In this document: piece by piece, positions 11,301 to 23,300 of the stretch
Layout: the number at the start of each line of letters is the position of its first letter
How positions within the stretch are numbered: position 1 is the stretch's first letter
Assembly: GCA_025617745.1 (NCBI GenBank)
Contig: CM046864.1
Coordinates: 25,027,152-25,091,151 of the forward strand
Direction of reading: 5' to 3'
DNA length: 64,000 nucleotides
Origin: Heliocidaris erythrogramma
Taxonomy: Eukaryota > Echinodermata > Echinoidea > Camarodonta > Echinometridae
Program-made: the position numbers and the translations under genes
Notes under the pieces: model-generated
Told to the model about the DNA's origin: nothing
What the model saw: the letters and a program-made list of their open reading frames with translations, nothing else
Databases searched by the model: none

Positions 11301-14300
11301 CCAATTTTCTCAGGACTCTCTTAACCCTCTCGAGATATATGACCACATTTAGTGGTTTGGCTCAATAACCTTTGATTGTGAGCTCTAAAAAATATACCAG
11401 ATGCATGAGAAGAAAGAGCCCAAAATTTCTGCACACACTATGTCCATTTTTGTTGCATATTTCGTTTGATGCCAGGAATATGAAAAACAAGAATAATTTT
11501 AAAATCTTTAAATTGGCAACACATTGACAGGATCGAAACCATTGTTTTCTCAAAACTGGCATTTTTTTCAACTTTTCAACAAAATTCCTAAACTTGTTTT
11601 TGAAGACATTACACCTCATAGAACCATGTAGCACTAAAAGAAAAATATAATTGTTGCCAATTTGAAGAACAAAATGGAATCAATTTGGCCTGTAAATAAT
11701 TCCTGTCCTGAAACGGTTTACAATGCTTAGGTATTGTTCATATGATCGATCGATCAATCCCTCAATCAAACGATCAATTGCATATATACAATGACAACGA
11801 TCAATAGCAAAACAGTAATCAATTGCCGACTTATTTTTTTTGTGATATGGGGCCAGGGTTCCCGCAGAAATTTGAGAACCAAATTCCATGACTTTCCATG
11901 ACTTTCTATGACCCAATTTGGCCTTTTTAAATGACCAGATAAGTACCATTTTAGTATGGGTTGCGGCATCCAAGCAGTGCATGAATACCACCCATTGATA
12001 TATTATTTCAGGTTTGTGACGGAAGGCTGCCACAGCCAAACAAAACACTTGATGAAACGCTCCCCAGAAGCATTTAGTTTTTCATGACCATGGGAACCCT
12101 GAAAATCACACATCAGCTTATTATAATTTATTTTTGGTAAAGTTGCCATCATTCATCACCACTAATTTTAATGTAAATTATTTTCTACCAAAAGTATAGA
12201 AGACCTGCATCCTACAAGAATTGCTTTCTCGCATCCACCTTTGTTCTTAATGATAAATATATTATTCATAATATGGCTGCTTTTCGCATCCTTCTCAATT
12301 TCTGAATAACTGGAAGCTAGGTTTGTTGGCAGCTGGTTTTATTACAACGGGGTGTAGCTTAGTAGCTAGAATAACACGAGTGTCCTAAAAATTTAATCGA
12401 ATGCATTATTTTCTTAATTTCTCAATAATGCTACATTCATTGTAATATAAATTTGTCACATTGTATGTTTATCATGAAATCACCATTCACTTGCAAGTTC
12501 ACTGATGATAAAATAATAAAATTCTAAACAATAATTTCTTTAAATTCCTCGTAAAAAAACCCCAAAGAATTTAATTGCTCATGTGTGACTCACCTACATC
12601 TCCCCATTTGTTTGGGTTGACAGGACTGGTGACGAGATTATAGACTGGGATGGTGGCAGGCCTGTACGTAAACACATGAAAGCATTATTAATTCAGGTTT
12701 ACATCAGAATCTTTTTTGAACTATTCTTCATTGGAATTATATCTAGTGAGGCAAGGTGAAATCTTACAACCTCAAACAGATCAAGACTCCTTTTATTTTC
12801 ATTATCTGCAAATTTCATATCAAGGGAGAAATATTTCATTCCATTTCTGTTTTCTCCACTATCGTAAAGCTCATCAGGGAGTGGAGGGGAGACAAATTTT
12901 TTTGCAAGGAAATATCATTTTGACAACCAGCAAATCCATAAAGCCTCCCAGGAACAAAAATGAATCTTTTTTTTTTACTTTCGAGACAGAATGAATCTAA
13001 AGCCTATGAAACTTTTGGCCTGATTGTGAGTCATATTCGTGTCAGAAAGTTGAATTGTAACTTTAACAGATGAGAACCTTGGTCAACTTACTTATGCACT
13101 CCCGTGTGCCACGTAGCACCGATCATTGCGTTTACGACAAAGTCTACAGGTGAGATGTCAACGACAGCTTCTGCATCACCTATCATCATCCTCAATAACC
13201 CCTTGCCAACCTGGAGAAGAGGAAGAAGAAACAGTCTGGAGTTAACCCTACAATTTTGAAGGAACTTTAACTCTTTCATGACGGGAATTATTTAAAGGGT
13301 CACTAAAATAAAAAAATAATTGCCCATTTTTCGTAGGAAGGTGTCATCAGGAGCCAAAAAATATCCATCACACAATTTTTTATGCATTCAGTCATATTTT
13401 ATAATCATTTGAAAAGTACATTTTTGCTGATTTACACAGTCATAAGCCCCGCCCCTAAAAAAACCCATCGAAGCGACATCGTGATCACGTGATCTGTGAC
13501 GCATGAAAAGTAAGGGAAAATATTCCACTAACCTATACCGTGGCGCCCGGAGGCCCCCGGCAGGCCCTGCCCGGTGCCGAGCATGATATTCACCGCATCG
13601 ACCATTTGCATTGCGTATTTTCGTGTGTTTAATTCCTCACAATAACTTTGATTTTGGGACACAGTTTCATCAATAATGCCTAATCGGTGTATAGTTGCGG
13701 GCTGTAGCAAGACCCCTAAAGATTGTGTAAGCCTACATCATTTTCCTAAAGATGAAAATCTACGGAAATTGTGGGTCGCAAATGTAAAGCTCACGCGGGC
13801 AGAGTGGCAAGGGCCGGCCAAGTGAGTGGAGTACAATCTGCAGCGATCACTTTGCCGAAGATGATTTTGAGAATCCTGGCCTGTATTCCGAATTTGGCAT
13901 GAAGAGAAGGATAAGCTAGCTAAAAGATTCAGCTATTCCAAAGATCAGACTTGGAGTCAAGTCTTCCAATTTGTTTTTCAACGACAGCAGCTGCAGCAGC
14001 TTCACCCGTAGACCGAAAATTCTGTCTCTCGTTCGTTAGCTAAGACGACCTAACGAACGCGAGACAGCATTTTCGGTCTACTTCACCCGTAACTCCAGGG
14101 AGCTCCAACGCGTTGGAGCTCCCTGGAGTTACTTCACCCACGGCCCTTCACCGTATACTGCGAAGGGTTTGTGGTCGAATTTCCCCTTGCCACTCGAGCT
14201 TCTTTGCCTTCGGGGTCTGATAAATCATCTGATAAATCAGAGTTCGTATCTGCATGGCTCAAAAAAGTCCTCCAACTCGGAATCGCGGGCACTTTTCCTC

Positions 14301-17300
14301 TCTCTATATAAGTTACTCGAATTCAGCAAAAATCTAAGTCAGTACTAACGTACTATGTAAAGCGAAGTAAAAAAAAAAGCCGTAAGTGAAATAAACAAAA
14401 CAAAAGCGTTCACCAGTCGCTATGTACGAGGGGAACAATCATAGTCACTGCCGTACTAAAGATGTGTAGGACATAGTACATACAGACGCATAAAACGGCT
14501 GTGCACGCGTTTATGACCAATGCAAAATTTTCGTTCGGCAAGCTCAGATGGATGAGTACATAGTTCAAAAGAAAAGATAAAAAACAAAACAAGAGCTGTA
14601 TATTTGGGCAAAAGCGTTTTCTGATCTTGTAGAAAATATATTGCTAATGATTATTCACTCCTAAGATTATATTGATTAATTTCCTTTTTTCATAAATTGT
14701 CCATTGAACAGAGGGGTCAAATACCGCATTCTGTGTACAATATTATATGCTGCAGCCTGCAGATCTTGTGCCTCTTACTTTTCATACGTCACTTGGGGGT
14801 TAGCCAATCAGCTCACGAGTTTTAAGGAACGGTCCCAAAACCTCTACTTTTCCCCCTTTTTTGCCAAATCGAGAGATAATTTGGACAATCGATTGGCAGA
14901 TTCGTGATTAGAAGGCAAAACTACATGGAAAGAGCACCCAGTTTCTCTCTAATTTAGTCAACCTTTAAGGGCTAAATGGATCACATTTTGGTCTTCAAAT
15001 TGGCAACAATATTTTTCTTTTAAATGCTACATGGGTCTAATGAAATCCAATGTCTTTAAAAACATACATGGTCAGGAACTTTGTCAAAAAGTAGAAAATA
15101 TTGCTAATTTTGATTTAAAAAACGATGATTTTCAACCTAACAACTTGTTGCCAATTTAAGAATTTCAAACCTTGTTTTCTTTTTAAAAATTCCTGGCATC
15201 AAACGCAATATGGTCATGCAACAAAAATAGACAGTGTGTGCAGAAATATTTGCTCTTTCTACTCATGCATCTGGTTTATTTCTTAGGGCTCTGTATAAAA
15301 AAATTACTGCGCCAAACCACAAAATGTGATAAGTTGTCTCGAAAGGGTTAATCTCTGCCCAGTGTTGTTGAAGACCCATCTAAGGAATACTCATCCAGAA
15401 GATGATAAAATCCAATCTATTTTATTTCTTCATTACTTTATTTGGCCTTTGGCATAAAAAGATACTATCAAAGGAAAATGAAAAAGGAACCAAGGCAATT
15501 TTCAGTAAGTGTTTCTGGCATCGTCTTCAGTATAGAAACACTCGGGGGTTTTTCTGTTGTGGGTCAGACTCGACTAGCACATGTATCTGGCCCCTTTTAC
15601 CAACCAATGCTTTTCTTTCTTTTTATGTAAATACCATTGTAAAAAAATGCATTGTACTTAAATGTTGTTGGTAATAAATCAATAAATCAAACTATTTTGT
15701 CCATTTGTCCAAATGGTAGGAATTTATTCCTTGAATGCTTTCAGCGCCTTATAGGGCAGCTGGGCTAAAGCCAGGGTAATATTGGAGCGCCTTGAGCACC
15801 ATTGGTGGATATGAGCGCTATATAAATATCCAATATTATTATTATTATCATAATCCATCCAGAATGATATCCAGAATGATTTCTAGATAGATTCTTTCAA
15901 ATTTATCACAAGAAATCAAAGGCTGATTGTGAGTTCACTGAAACATATTTCCAGAAATTGTTGGGCTACTTACAGCAATAAAGACTCCACTCGGGCCATT
16001 GAAGTTATCAATCCATCCCTGAAAGAGACAAGTCAGGAATAATACAGTTATTTTAAAACATTCTTTCCTAGCAGGTTTAGCATAAAACTTGTTGATTTCA
16101 CATCCACATAGCAATAGAGGGATATATTACATACTGGACTTGCTTCAGTAAAATTAAGTCTCAAACAAGACAAATATGTCAATACTTTTACAACAAAAAC
16201 TTCTTTTTCCACATAAGAGGTCTAGAATGATTGTGTCAATGGGGCCTCTGTTTAAATTGTGAAATTGTGAAATTGTGAAATTTTGAAGTTCTGAAAAATT
16301 ACACTACACAAACAGGGGCCTATAATTGTAGAGTCTTGGGCCTCGTTTCATAAAACTTGTCATCAATGACAAGTTGCTATAACTGTTATAAGCTACTGGA
16401 ATCCTTGCATCTGATTGGCTGAGAGCAAATCTGTCGGTAAAAAACACTGACAAGACACTTGACGAAACGCCCCCCAGTCATTGGCGTATTTGTATATTGT
16501 GTAAATCATTATCGTTATTCAGAAAAAAGGTTTGCGGTACAACCATGTGAGTTGGAATAACTCCACGTTCCGGTCAGAATGCTCTGGCCGTCGTCAGGAG
16601 AATGAGAAGAGCGAATAAATCAGCAGAATTTATATATGAAGCAGCAATTCACTTATTAAAAATGGAGGCAAACAAATAACATCACGGAATTAGTATAGAA
16701 AGAAATAGTAACAGTAACATTAAAGTACCTACATTGAAAGGATAAATAACATCAAGGTACCTGCATTGAAAGGATAAGTAACATCAAACGAATCCTGCGT
16801 TGAAAAGAAACAAAGAAAACAAGTGAACAATAGGACTAAGAAACCAATTAACCGTCTGGATAAGCTGGAAACAAAAGGGGGATTGGGACCGTAGGTAATC
16901 TGTGGAGAGAAACATGACATCCTGTTGAGGAAAGAAATTAAGGTTAAAACATACATATGGAAAAAGGTGAAATATTGACAACAGAATGAGTATACTACTA
17001 ATAAATGTTGTGAATGAAGTGGACCGGTGTGGCTGTGGAGAGAAAGGTGAAAAAACAATAATGAACAAATTGAGGAGAGAAACATGAAATCCTGTTGGAG
17101 ATAATCTGTGGAGAGAAACAAGTCATCCTGTTGAGGAAAGACATTAAATTTAAAACATACATGTGGAAAAAGGGTGAAATAATGACATCAGAATGAGTAT
17201 CCTAATGATGAATATAATGAATGTTATGAATGAAACAACAAAACAAAGGTAATGAACAAGTTGAGGAGAGAAACATGAAATCCTGTTGAGGGAAGCAATT

Positions 17301-20300
17301 GTGGTTAAAATACATGTGGAAAAAACGGTTGATAAAAGATGACATCAGGAGTTGCCCGTGGGGGGAGAGGTGATGAACAATGGTAAACATGTAAGACCTG
17401 TGGAAAAAAGGGGTGAAGACAAATCAGAAAGAGTAAAGAACACAAAATTATGTTGAAGAAAGCAATTACGGTTGAACATCTGCGGAAAAAATTATAACAC
17501 TAGTTATTATTGGAAGAGTGAAAACCAAATGTCGCTGATCTGTAAACCCTTGTCCTGTGTAACTGTGTTATGTTTGTGAATCTCGATGGCTTCACGGACC
17601 CTCCTGGTGTACCAGTTGGAAGCGGGGCTACAAGTTCGGTGTCTTCCCAGTTAATCTGGTGATCACGAGTGATAGAATGATTGATAATGGCAGATCGGTC
17701 GTAGTGACCAAGTCTCCCATGGGCACGGTGTTCCTTGATGCGAGATTTGATGTCCCTCCCAGTCTCTCCGATGTAGACCTGACCGCAGGAACATGGTATG
17801 CGGTACACTCCTGGTTTGCTGTCGGGAGAAGCTGTGTCTTTGTGTGTGTAGAGAGACTTGTGAAGTTTGTGTTTAGAACTGAAGAAAACCCGTATGTTGG
17901 CCTTCTGCAGGACTCGTTGAATGCGGTGAGAGACATGACCTGTGAAGGGAATAGTGCAGGACGAGATGTGCCTGGTTGGTGGGGGAGAATGACTGAAGAC
18001 GGCCAGAGCATTCTGACTGGAACGTGGAGTTATTCCAACTCACATGGTTGTACCGCAAACCTTTTTTCTGAATTACAACTTCACCATGCAAACCTTCAAA
18101 TCCTATATTATCGTTATTGTTTTGAATCTATACTTACAGGGAAAGGCTCCTTCCACGATGCCCCTACAATCGACGGCCTTGTGATGCAAATTGGCATCCC
18201 CTTGCCCTCCTCCATGACGACGTACTCCGCCAGAGCCTTGGTGAAGGTGTACGTGTTGGGTCTCTTGCCTAGGAGCTTGGGGGTTAATGTCTGGATCATA
18301 TCCTCAGACATCCATCTGGAAGATTGAATAAGTGGTTTTTCTGTTTAACCCTTTTGGTGTCACCAAGGTGTTATCAATAACATTTCTATGACAAATCTGC
18401 TCTCAGCCAATCAGATTCAAGGATTTCAGTGTCTTATTATCTTATAACAATTACTGTAACTTGTTATTGATAACAAGTTTTATGAAACAGGGCCCTTATG
18501 TGACAAGCTTTCAATCAAAGTGTCCTTTTCTGTTGATAATCTTGATAGATAGGGCCTAATTTCATAAAACTTATAATAAGTTACAATTACTGTTATAAGC
18601 TACTGAAATCCTTGAATCTGATTGGCTAAGAGCAAATTTGTCATAGAAATGGGGCAGTTGTTACTGATAAGTTTTATGAAACAGGGCCCTGGACAAGTTC
18701 TTGAAACTATTTTGAATATGAGGAAAACACATCAGTTCTTCTTGGTCCTGTAACATACAGAAAGTAATACAATTTCTTTTTTTTGTCCAAGAATATTAGA
18801 TGTAACATCAAAACTTGGGTAGTTTGAACTTCCATAGCAGTCAAATGGATAAAAATGGTATATTCATAGAACGTAAATATCCTCCGTTGTTAGCTGTGTT
18901 TTAATGGTTAAACCAAGGGTGTGAGAGGGTTAACTTACTCCACGGCATCCAAGATCTTGTATGGATCAACGGGAGGGGGGTAGACGACTTCCTCTATTCT
19001 CGATCGGTCACAGTTGGCATAGGCTGTTGATACGTGTTGTAATACCTGCAAAAGACCAGAGTGACACACTTTCGTAAAATGGGAACCCAATGCCATTTTC
19101 CAGAATTTCAAAAGGACTGACGGAAACATTCCCCTGAAGTATAAATTGGCAATAGAATTGTTATAAAGTGAAATCTGCACGGGTGACCATCTGTCTTTTA
19201 TGACCCCAGTGTTTGTTTCTTTGAACAATGTTTCTCATTTGATCATGTACATGTACTTAGGTAAACCTTAAAATTAAGACAGCCTGCCTAAAGAGGCCCC
19301 TTTGGAAGCGCAAAAAGAAGTTATATCATAATGTGATATGCGCTATACAAGAACAGAATATTATTATTTTCATATAATGTATACCCCTTGATTGGCCTCC
19401 ATTAAATCTGATGCCCAGTCACGACGAGGAGACAGAGACCTGGCCAACAATAGACCACACAAGAAAAATCAGTGAGTTGGTTCGGCGATGTGACTGGGAT
19501 AGGCAGTTTGGGAAATGGTAAAATTTGGTGAATAGACACATGTATAAAGGAATATGAATTGAGTAATGAATGCTGAATTACCTGTAATTTTTTCATGCCT
19601 CGACTCAACTGAAGGATCTGTTTGGTGGCGTGAACATTCAGTCGGAGAGATAACCTGGGAGAAAAAAAGAAAAGAAAAAGCATTGATTAGAAATAGTTTC
19701 ATGTATCCCTTCAAACTTATCCCATAGATTTTGTTCATATGTACATGTGCAGACATACGTAAAGGAAAAGTATGGATTGGGAATACACAAGAAAGCACCA
19801 TTTAAAATTATATCATATATCGTTTAGAAATCAAAATAAATTATCATTGCTCATTATCCATCTCCTCTCTTTCATCTTCTCTATAATATTGCCTAATCTT
19901 GCCCCTCCCCCCTCAATCAGTATAAATTAGGGTCATCAATGACTTTTTTTTGGTTTAATCCAAGCTTTGATGGTTTGTACTAAAATGCAAACCCTGTCGT
20001 CTTTTTTTCTCTCTCTATCTCTTCAGTTTCAAAATTCATGCCCGCGATATCACATTTATACCGAACTATATATTTCGTAGTATGTACATGAACATTAATA
20101 TGATGCAGGCAGAAAATCTGTGGCTTTCTAGTATTTTTTTCCCTTTCTTGTATAGCTCAGTCCACTCGCAAAGCCCCAAACCAAAGTCATTATTGCCTAC
20201 AAAGTGACATTCAAAGAATTTTATAAAACAAAGTGTCACACTATCTAAACCCACTATAATCCCATGATGGATATATTTGTAATCTAGTACAGTCAAGCCT

Positions 20301-23300
20301 GCTTTAGCGACCACCTGTATAGAAAGACCACCTGTATATAAAGACGATTTTTGTTTCCTTTGAAAAGTGTTTCTCATTGAAATGTGTATTAAAGAAACCT
20401 GTACATAAATAAAGACCACCTGCTCATAAAGACCGCTTTTGTCTCCCTTGAGCGGTCTTTATTGACAGGTTTCACTGTACGTGAACTACATACACTTCCT
20501 CAATTTTAAAGACAATCTAACCCCTTTATCTGTCACTACCAACTCTTGTCTTATTTGCCGATGACGGACCAGTGCCCGCATTTTGGGTGACTCCTTAATC
20601 TCTAACGTATTCATATCAAGCAAGATTACGGTTTTACTTTTGTAGTCTCAGATGACCAGCACAGTTAATGATTGATTAGTGCATGACAAAATTAGCTCTT
20701 CGGGGTCCCATTTCATAAAACTCCAGAATGCTAGGGATGACACATTATGAATGAGAACGGCAAAAATCACAGAAAATTTGAGTGTATTTCCAATACAGTA
20801 GGTGGTGCCGTTCACAAATAAGAGCGATTTTAATTGTAACTCATTCAAGTCTCTAAATTGGCCATGCATTGTAAAATGCATAAATACAAATTGGCAATTT
20901 TCATTCACAATGGCTCATTTAATAAACATTTAATTTTTTTTTCAGACTACATTTACATGTATGTACATGAATAATTGTTGCCAATTTGAGGAGGGAAACT
21001 GACCAATTTTATACCAAAGAGGATCAATGCACTCAGGCACACATCTCAACAGCTCAACAGGTGTACATGTGCATTGTGCAAGATTTCATGATAGCATTTA
21101 TAATAAAACATCTTTTTCATATCAATTGAATCGTTAGCACCAAACGCTTTCCAAATTGCAAGGGGGTAAAGTACATTAGCCTTTAAAGGCCAAGTCCACC
21201 TTATACATGTACATGTATTTCATTTTTTTGCTTCAATAATGTAAAACATGGTTTGACTCCATATGGAACATGTAAAATCATTATTATAACTTATTTTCAT
21301 ACAAGGAAGGGATTCTTTATTATCACATCTATAAAAATTGAAATATTTGAAATTTCACATAATAAAATACATAAGGAAAAGTGAGTGTGTGACATCATCG
21401 GTTCACTCATTTGCATATCGCCCATGCTATCCATATCACTGTTTCATGAAATAATGCATAACTTCAAAATGCCATAACTTTCTTATTTTACATCTGATTT
21501 CAGTGAAATTTTTACTGTTATGCTTGTTTAATTTTACTCTGTTTATTCAAATCAATCTTGATATTGAGGTGGACTTGGCCTTTAATTTCTTATCACAATG
21601 CTCCCGCAACATGTACATGTATCTACATTGATCACCGTGTTTGCTTTTCTTGGTACTAATGTTTGAATGAGAATGTAACAGCAAAGAAAGGTCTTGCACC
21701 ACAACATGTACTAATAGTTACATGTGTAGGTACAAAAAGCTCCTCATGGAGAAATAGTGTTCACTTTGTTTTCAACATGAATTCCTACATGTATGTCAAA
21801 TTTAATGCTGAAAACGATGGCTAAGCCTGAATTTGGATAAAAATTGCCCAAAGTGCCCAAATGTTATGCTCTAGTGGCCCACAATTGTTTACCGGTAATT
21901 GCATTTCAGAGCTACATGTAGATGCAACCAACCTTGGGGCTAGAAAAGTGAAGTGATATTCAGTTCAGTTCTAGGCTAATTGTCTTTGCACAGCTGCTGT
22001 ATTTTAAATAACGCAATGTGGGCCTCCATGTTGAGACATGTTACATAATATAACAAGAGCCCCAGGGGGCACGACGCTCACCTGAGGTGGATCAATTCAC
22101 ATCTGGTGCATGTTCTCTCTAGCACATGAACAACTTTCATTCTTCATCTATAGAGGTATCTCTATACACAATACCAAATCTGAGCTTCCTACCAAGTTCG
22201 GTTAAATTCCAATCATGGGTTTTGGAGAAGCTGAACATGTAAAAAGTTTATGGATGGCGGACAACTTGCCCCACCCCCCCCTCCAGTATGTTACCCCCAC
22301 AGACCCCCTATAGGGCCACCCAGAAAAAAATATCCATACACAATACCAAGTCCGAGATATTCCTGGTTCTGGAGAAGATGTTTGAAATTTACATAGCTTT
22401 TACACTTGGGGGCTCTCCCCCTGGGCCCCCTGGGGGCCACATGTACCATTTTAGCACCTTTGGATCCCCTACCCCTAAGGATGATTCCTACCAAGTTTGG
22501 TTGAATTCCGATCATGTGTTTTGGAGAAGATCAGAATGTACATTTTGCCTGGCAGCGCCCCCCCCCCCCTCCAGTATGTTACCCCCACAGGGCCCCTATA
22601 GGGCCACTCAGAGAAATTTCATGAACAACATTCATTCTTCATCTATAGAGGTATCTCCATACACAATACCAAGTATGAGCTATGCCTGGTTCTGGAGAAG
22701 AAGATGTTTGAAATTTACATAGCTTTTACAATTGGGGGCCTTCCCCCTGGGCCCCCCTGGGGGCCACATGTACCATTTTAGCAACTTTGGGTCCCCTACC
22801 CCTAAGGATGATTCCTACCAAGTTTGGTTGAATTCCGATCATGTGTTTTGGAGAAGAAGATCAGAATGTACATTTTGCCTGGCAGCGCCCCCCCCCCCCT
22901 CCAGTATGTTACCCCCACAGGGCCCCTATAGGGCCACTCAGAGAAATTTCATGAACAACATTCATTCTTCATCTATAGAGGTATCTCCATACAAAATACC
23001 AAGTCTGAGCTATGCCTGGTTCTGGAGAAGAAGATGTTTGAAACTGACATAGCTTTTACAATTGGGGGCCCTCCCCCTGGGCCCCCCTGGGGGCCACATG
23101 TACCATTTTAGCAACTTTGGGTCCCCTACCCCTAAGGATGATTCCTACCAAGTTTGGTTGAATTCCGATCATGGGTTTTGGAGAAGAAGATGAAAATGTA
23201 AAAAGTTAACGGACGACGCACGACGCACGCCGCACGCCGCACGACGCACGACGCACGCCGCACGACGCACGACGGACGACGGACAAATTTCCATCGCAAT

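Larger units (their letters stand above)
13296..14964. mobile_element. Kolobok-like DNA transposon remnant, TTAA target duplication
   Basis: The ends are inverted: AGGGTCACTAAAAT from 13296 and, read on the minus strand from 14964, AGGTTGACTAAATT. Each end is flanked by TTAA (13292-13295 and 14965-14968). The interior contains a decayed THAP zinc-finger domain on the plus strand. Known: Kolobok transposons make TTAA duplications and encode THAP-containing transposases. At 1.67 kb and with a broken THAP it cannot be autonomous. It lies in the FAR intron about 80 bp upstream of the exon 7 acceptor. The superfamily call is inference from TTAA plus THAP. Confidence 0.6.
16520..18106 (-). mobile_element. 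Penelope-like retroelement, 5'-truncated, 12-bp target duplication
   Basis: The segment is flanked by the direct repeat ATTATCGTTATT (16508-16519 and 18107-18118). Inverted copies of an ~85-bp terminal sequence (CAGAAAAAAGGTTTGCGGTA... to ...GGCCGTC) lie at 16520-16605 and 17988-18070. Between them is the minus-strand GIY-YIG endonuclease, then a non-coding tandem array. Known: Penelope-like elements encode reverse transcriptase plus GIY-YIG and often carry inverted or partial terminal repeats. Nearly all of the reverse transcriptase is missing. The element lies in the FAR intron after exon 5, its target duplication ending only 19 bp from the 5' splice site (18137). Confidence 0.8.

Noticed and set aside
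16729-17121. 130-codon minus-strand ORF, hydrophobic
   Set aside because: Lies on the tandem array of the Penelope 3' region and repeats with it.
17659-18327. Largest ORF in the window (222 codons, plus strand)
   Set aside because: It is the reverse of the Penelope GIY-YIG domain and FAR exon 5; the minus-strand readings match known families, the plus reading matches none.
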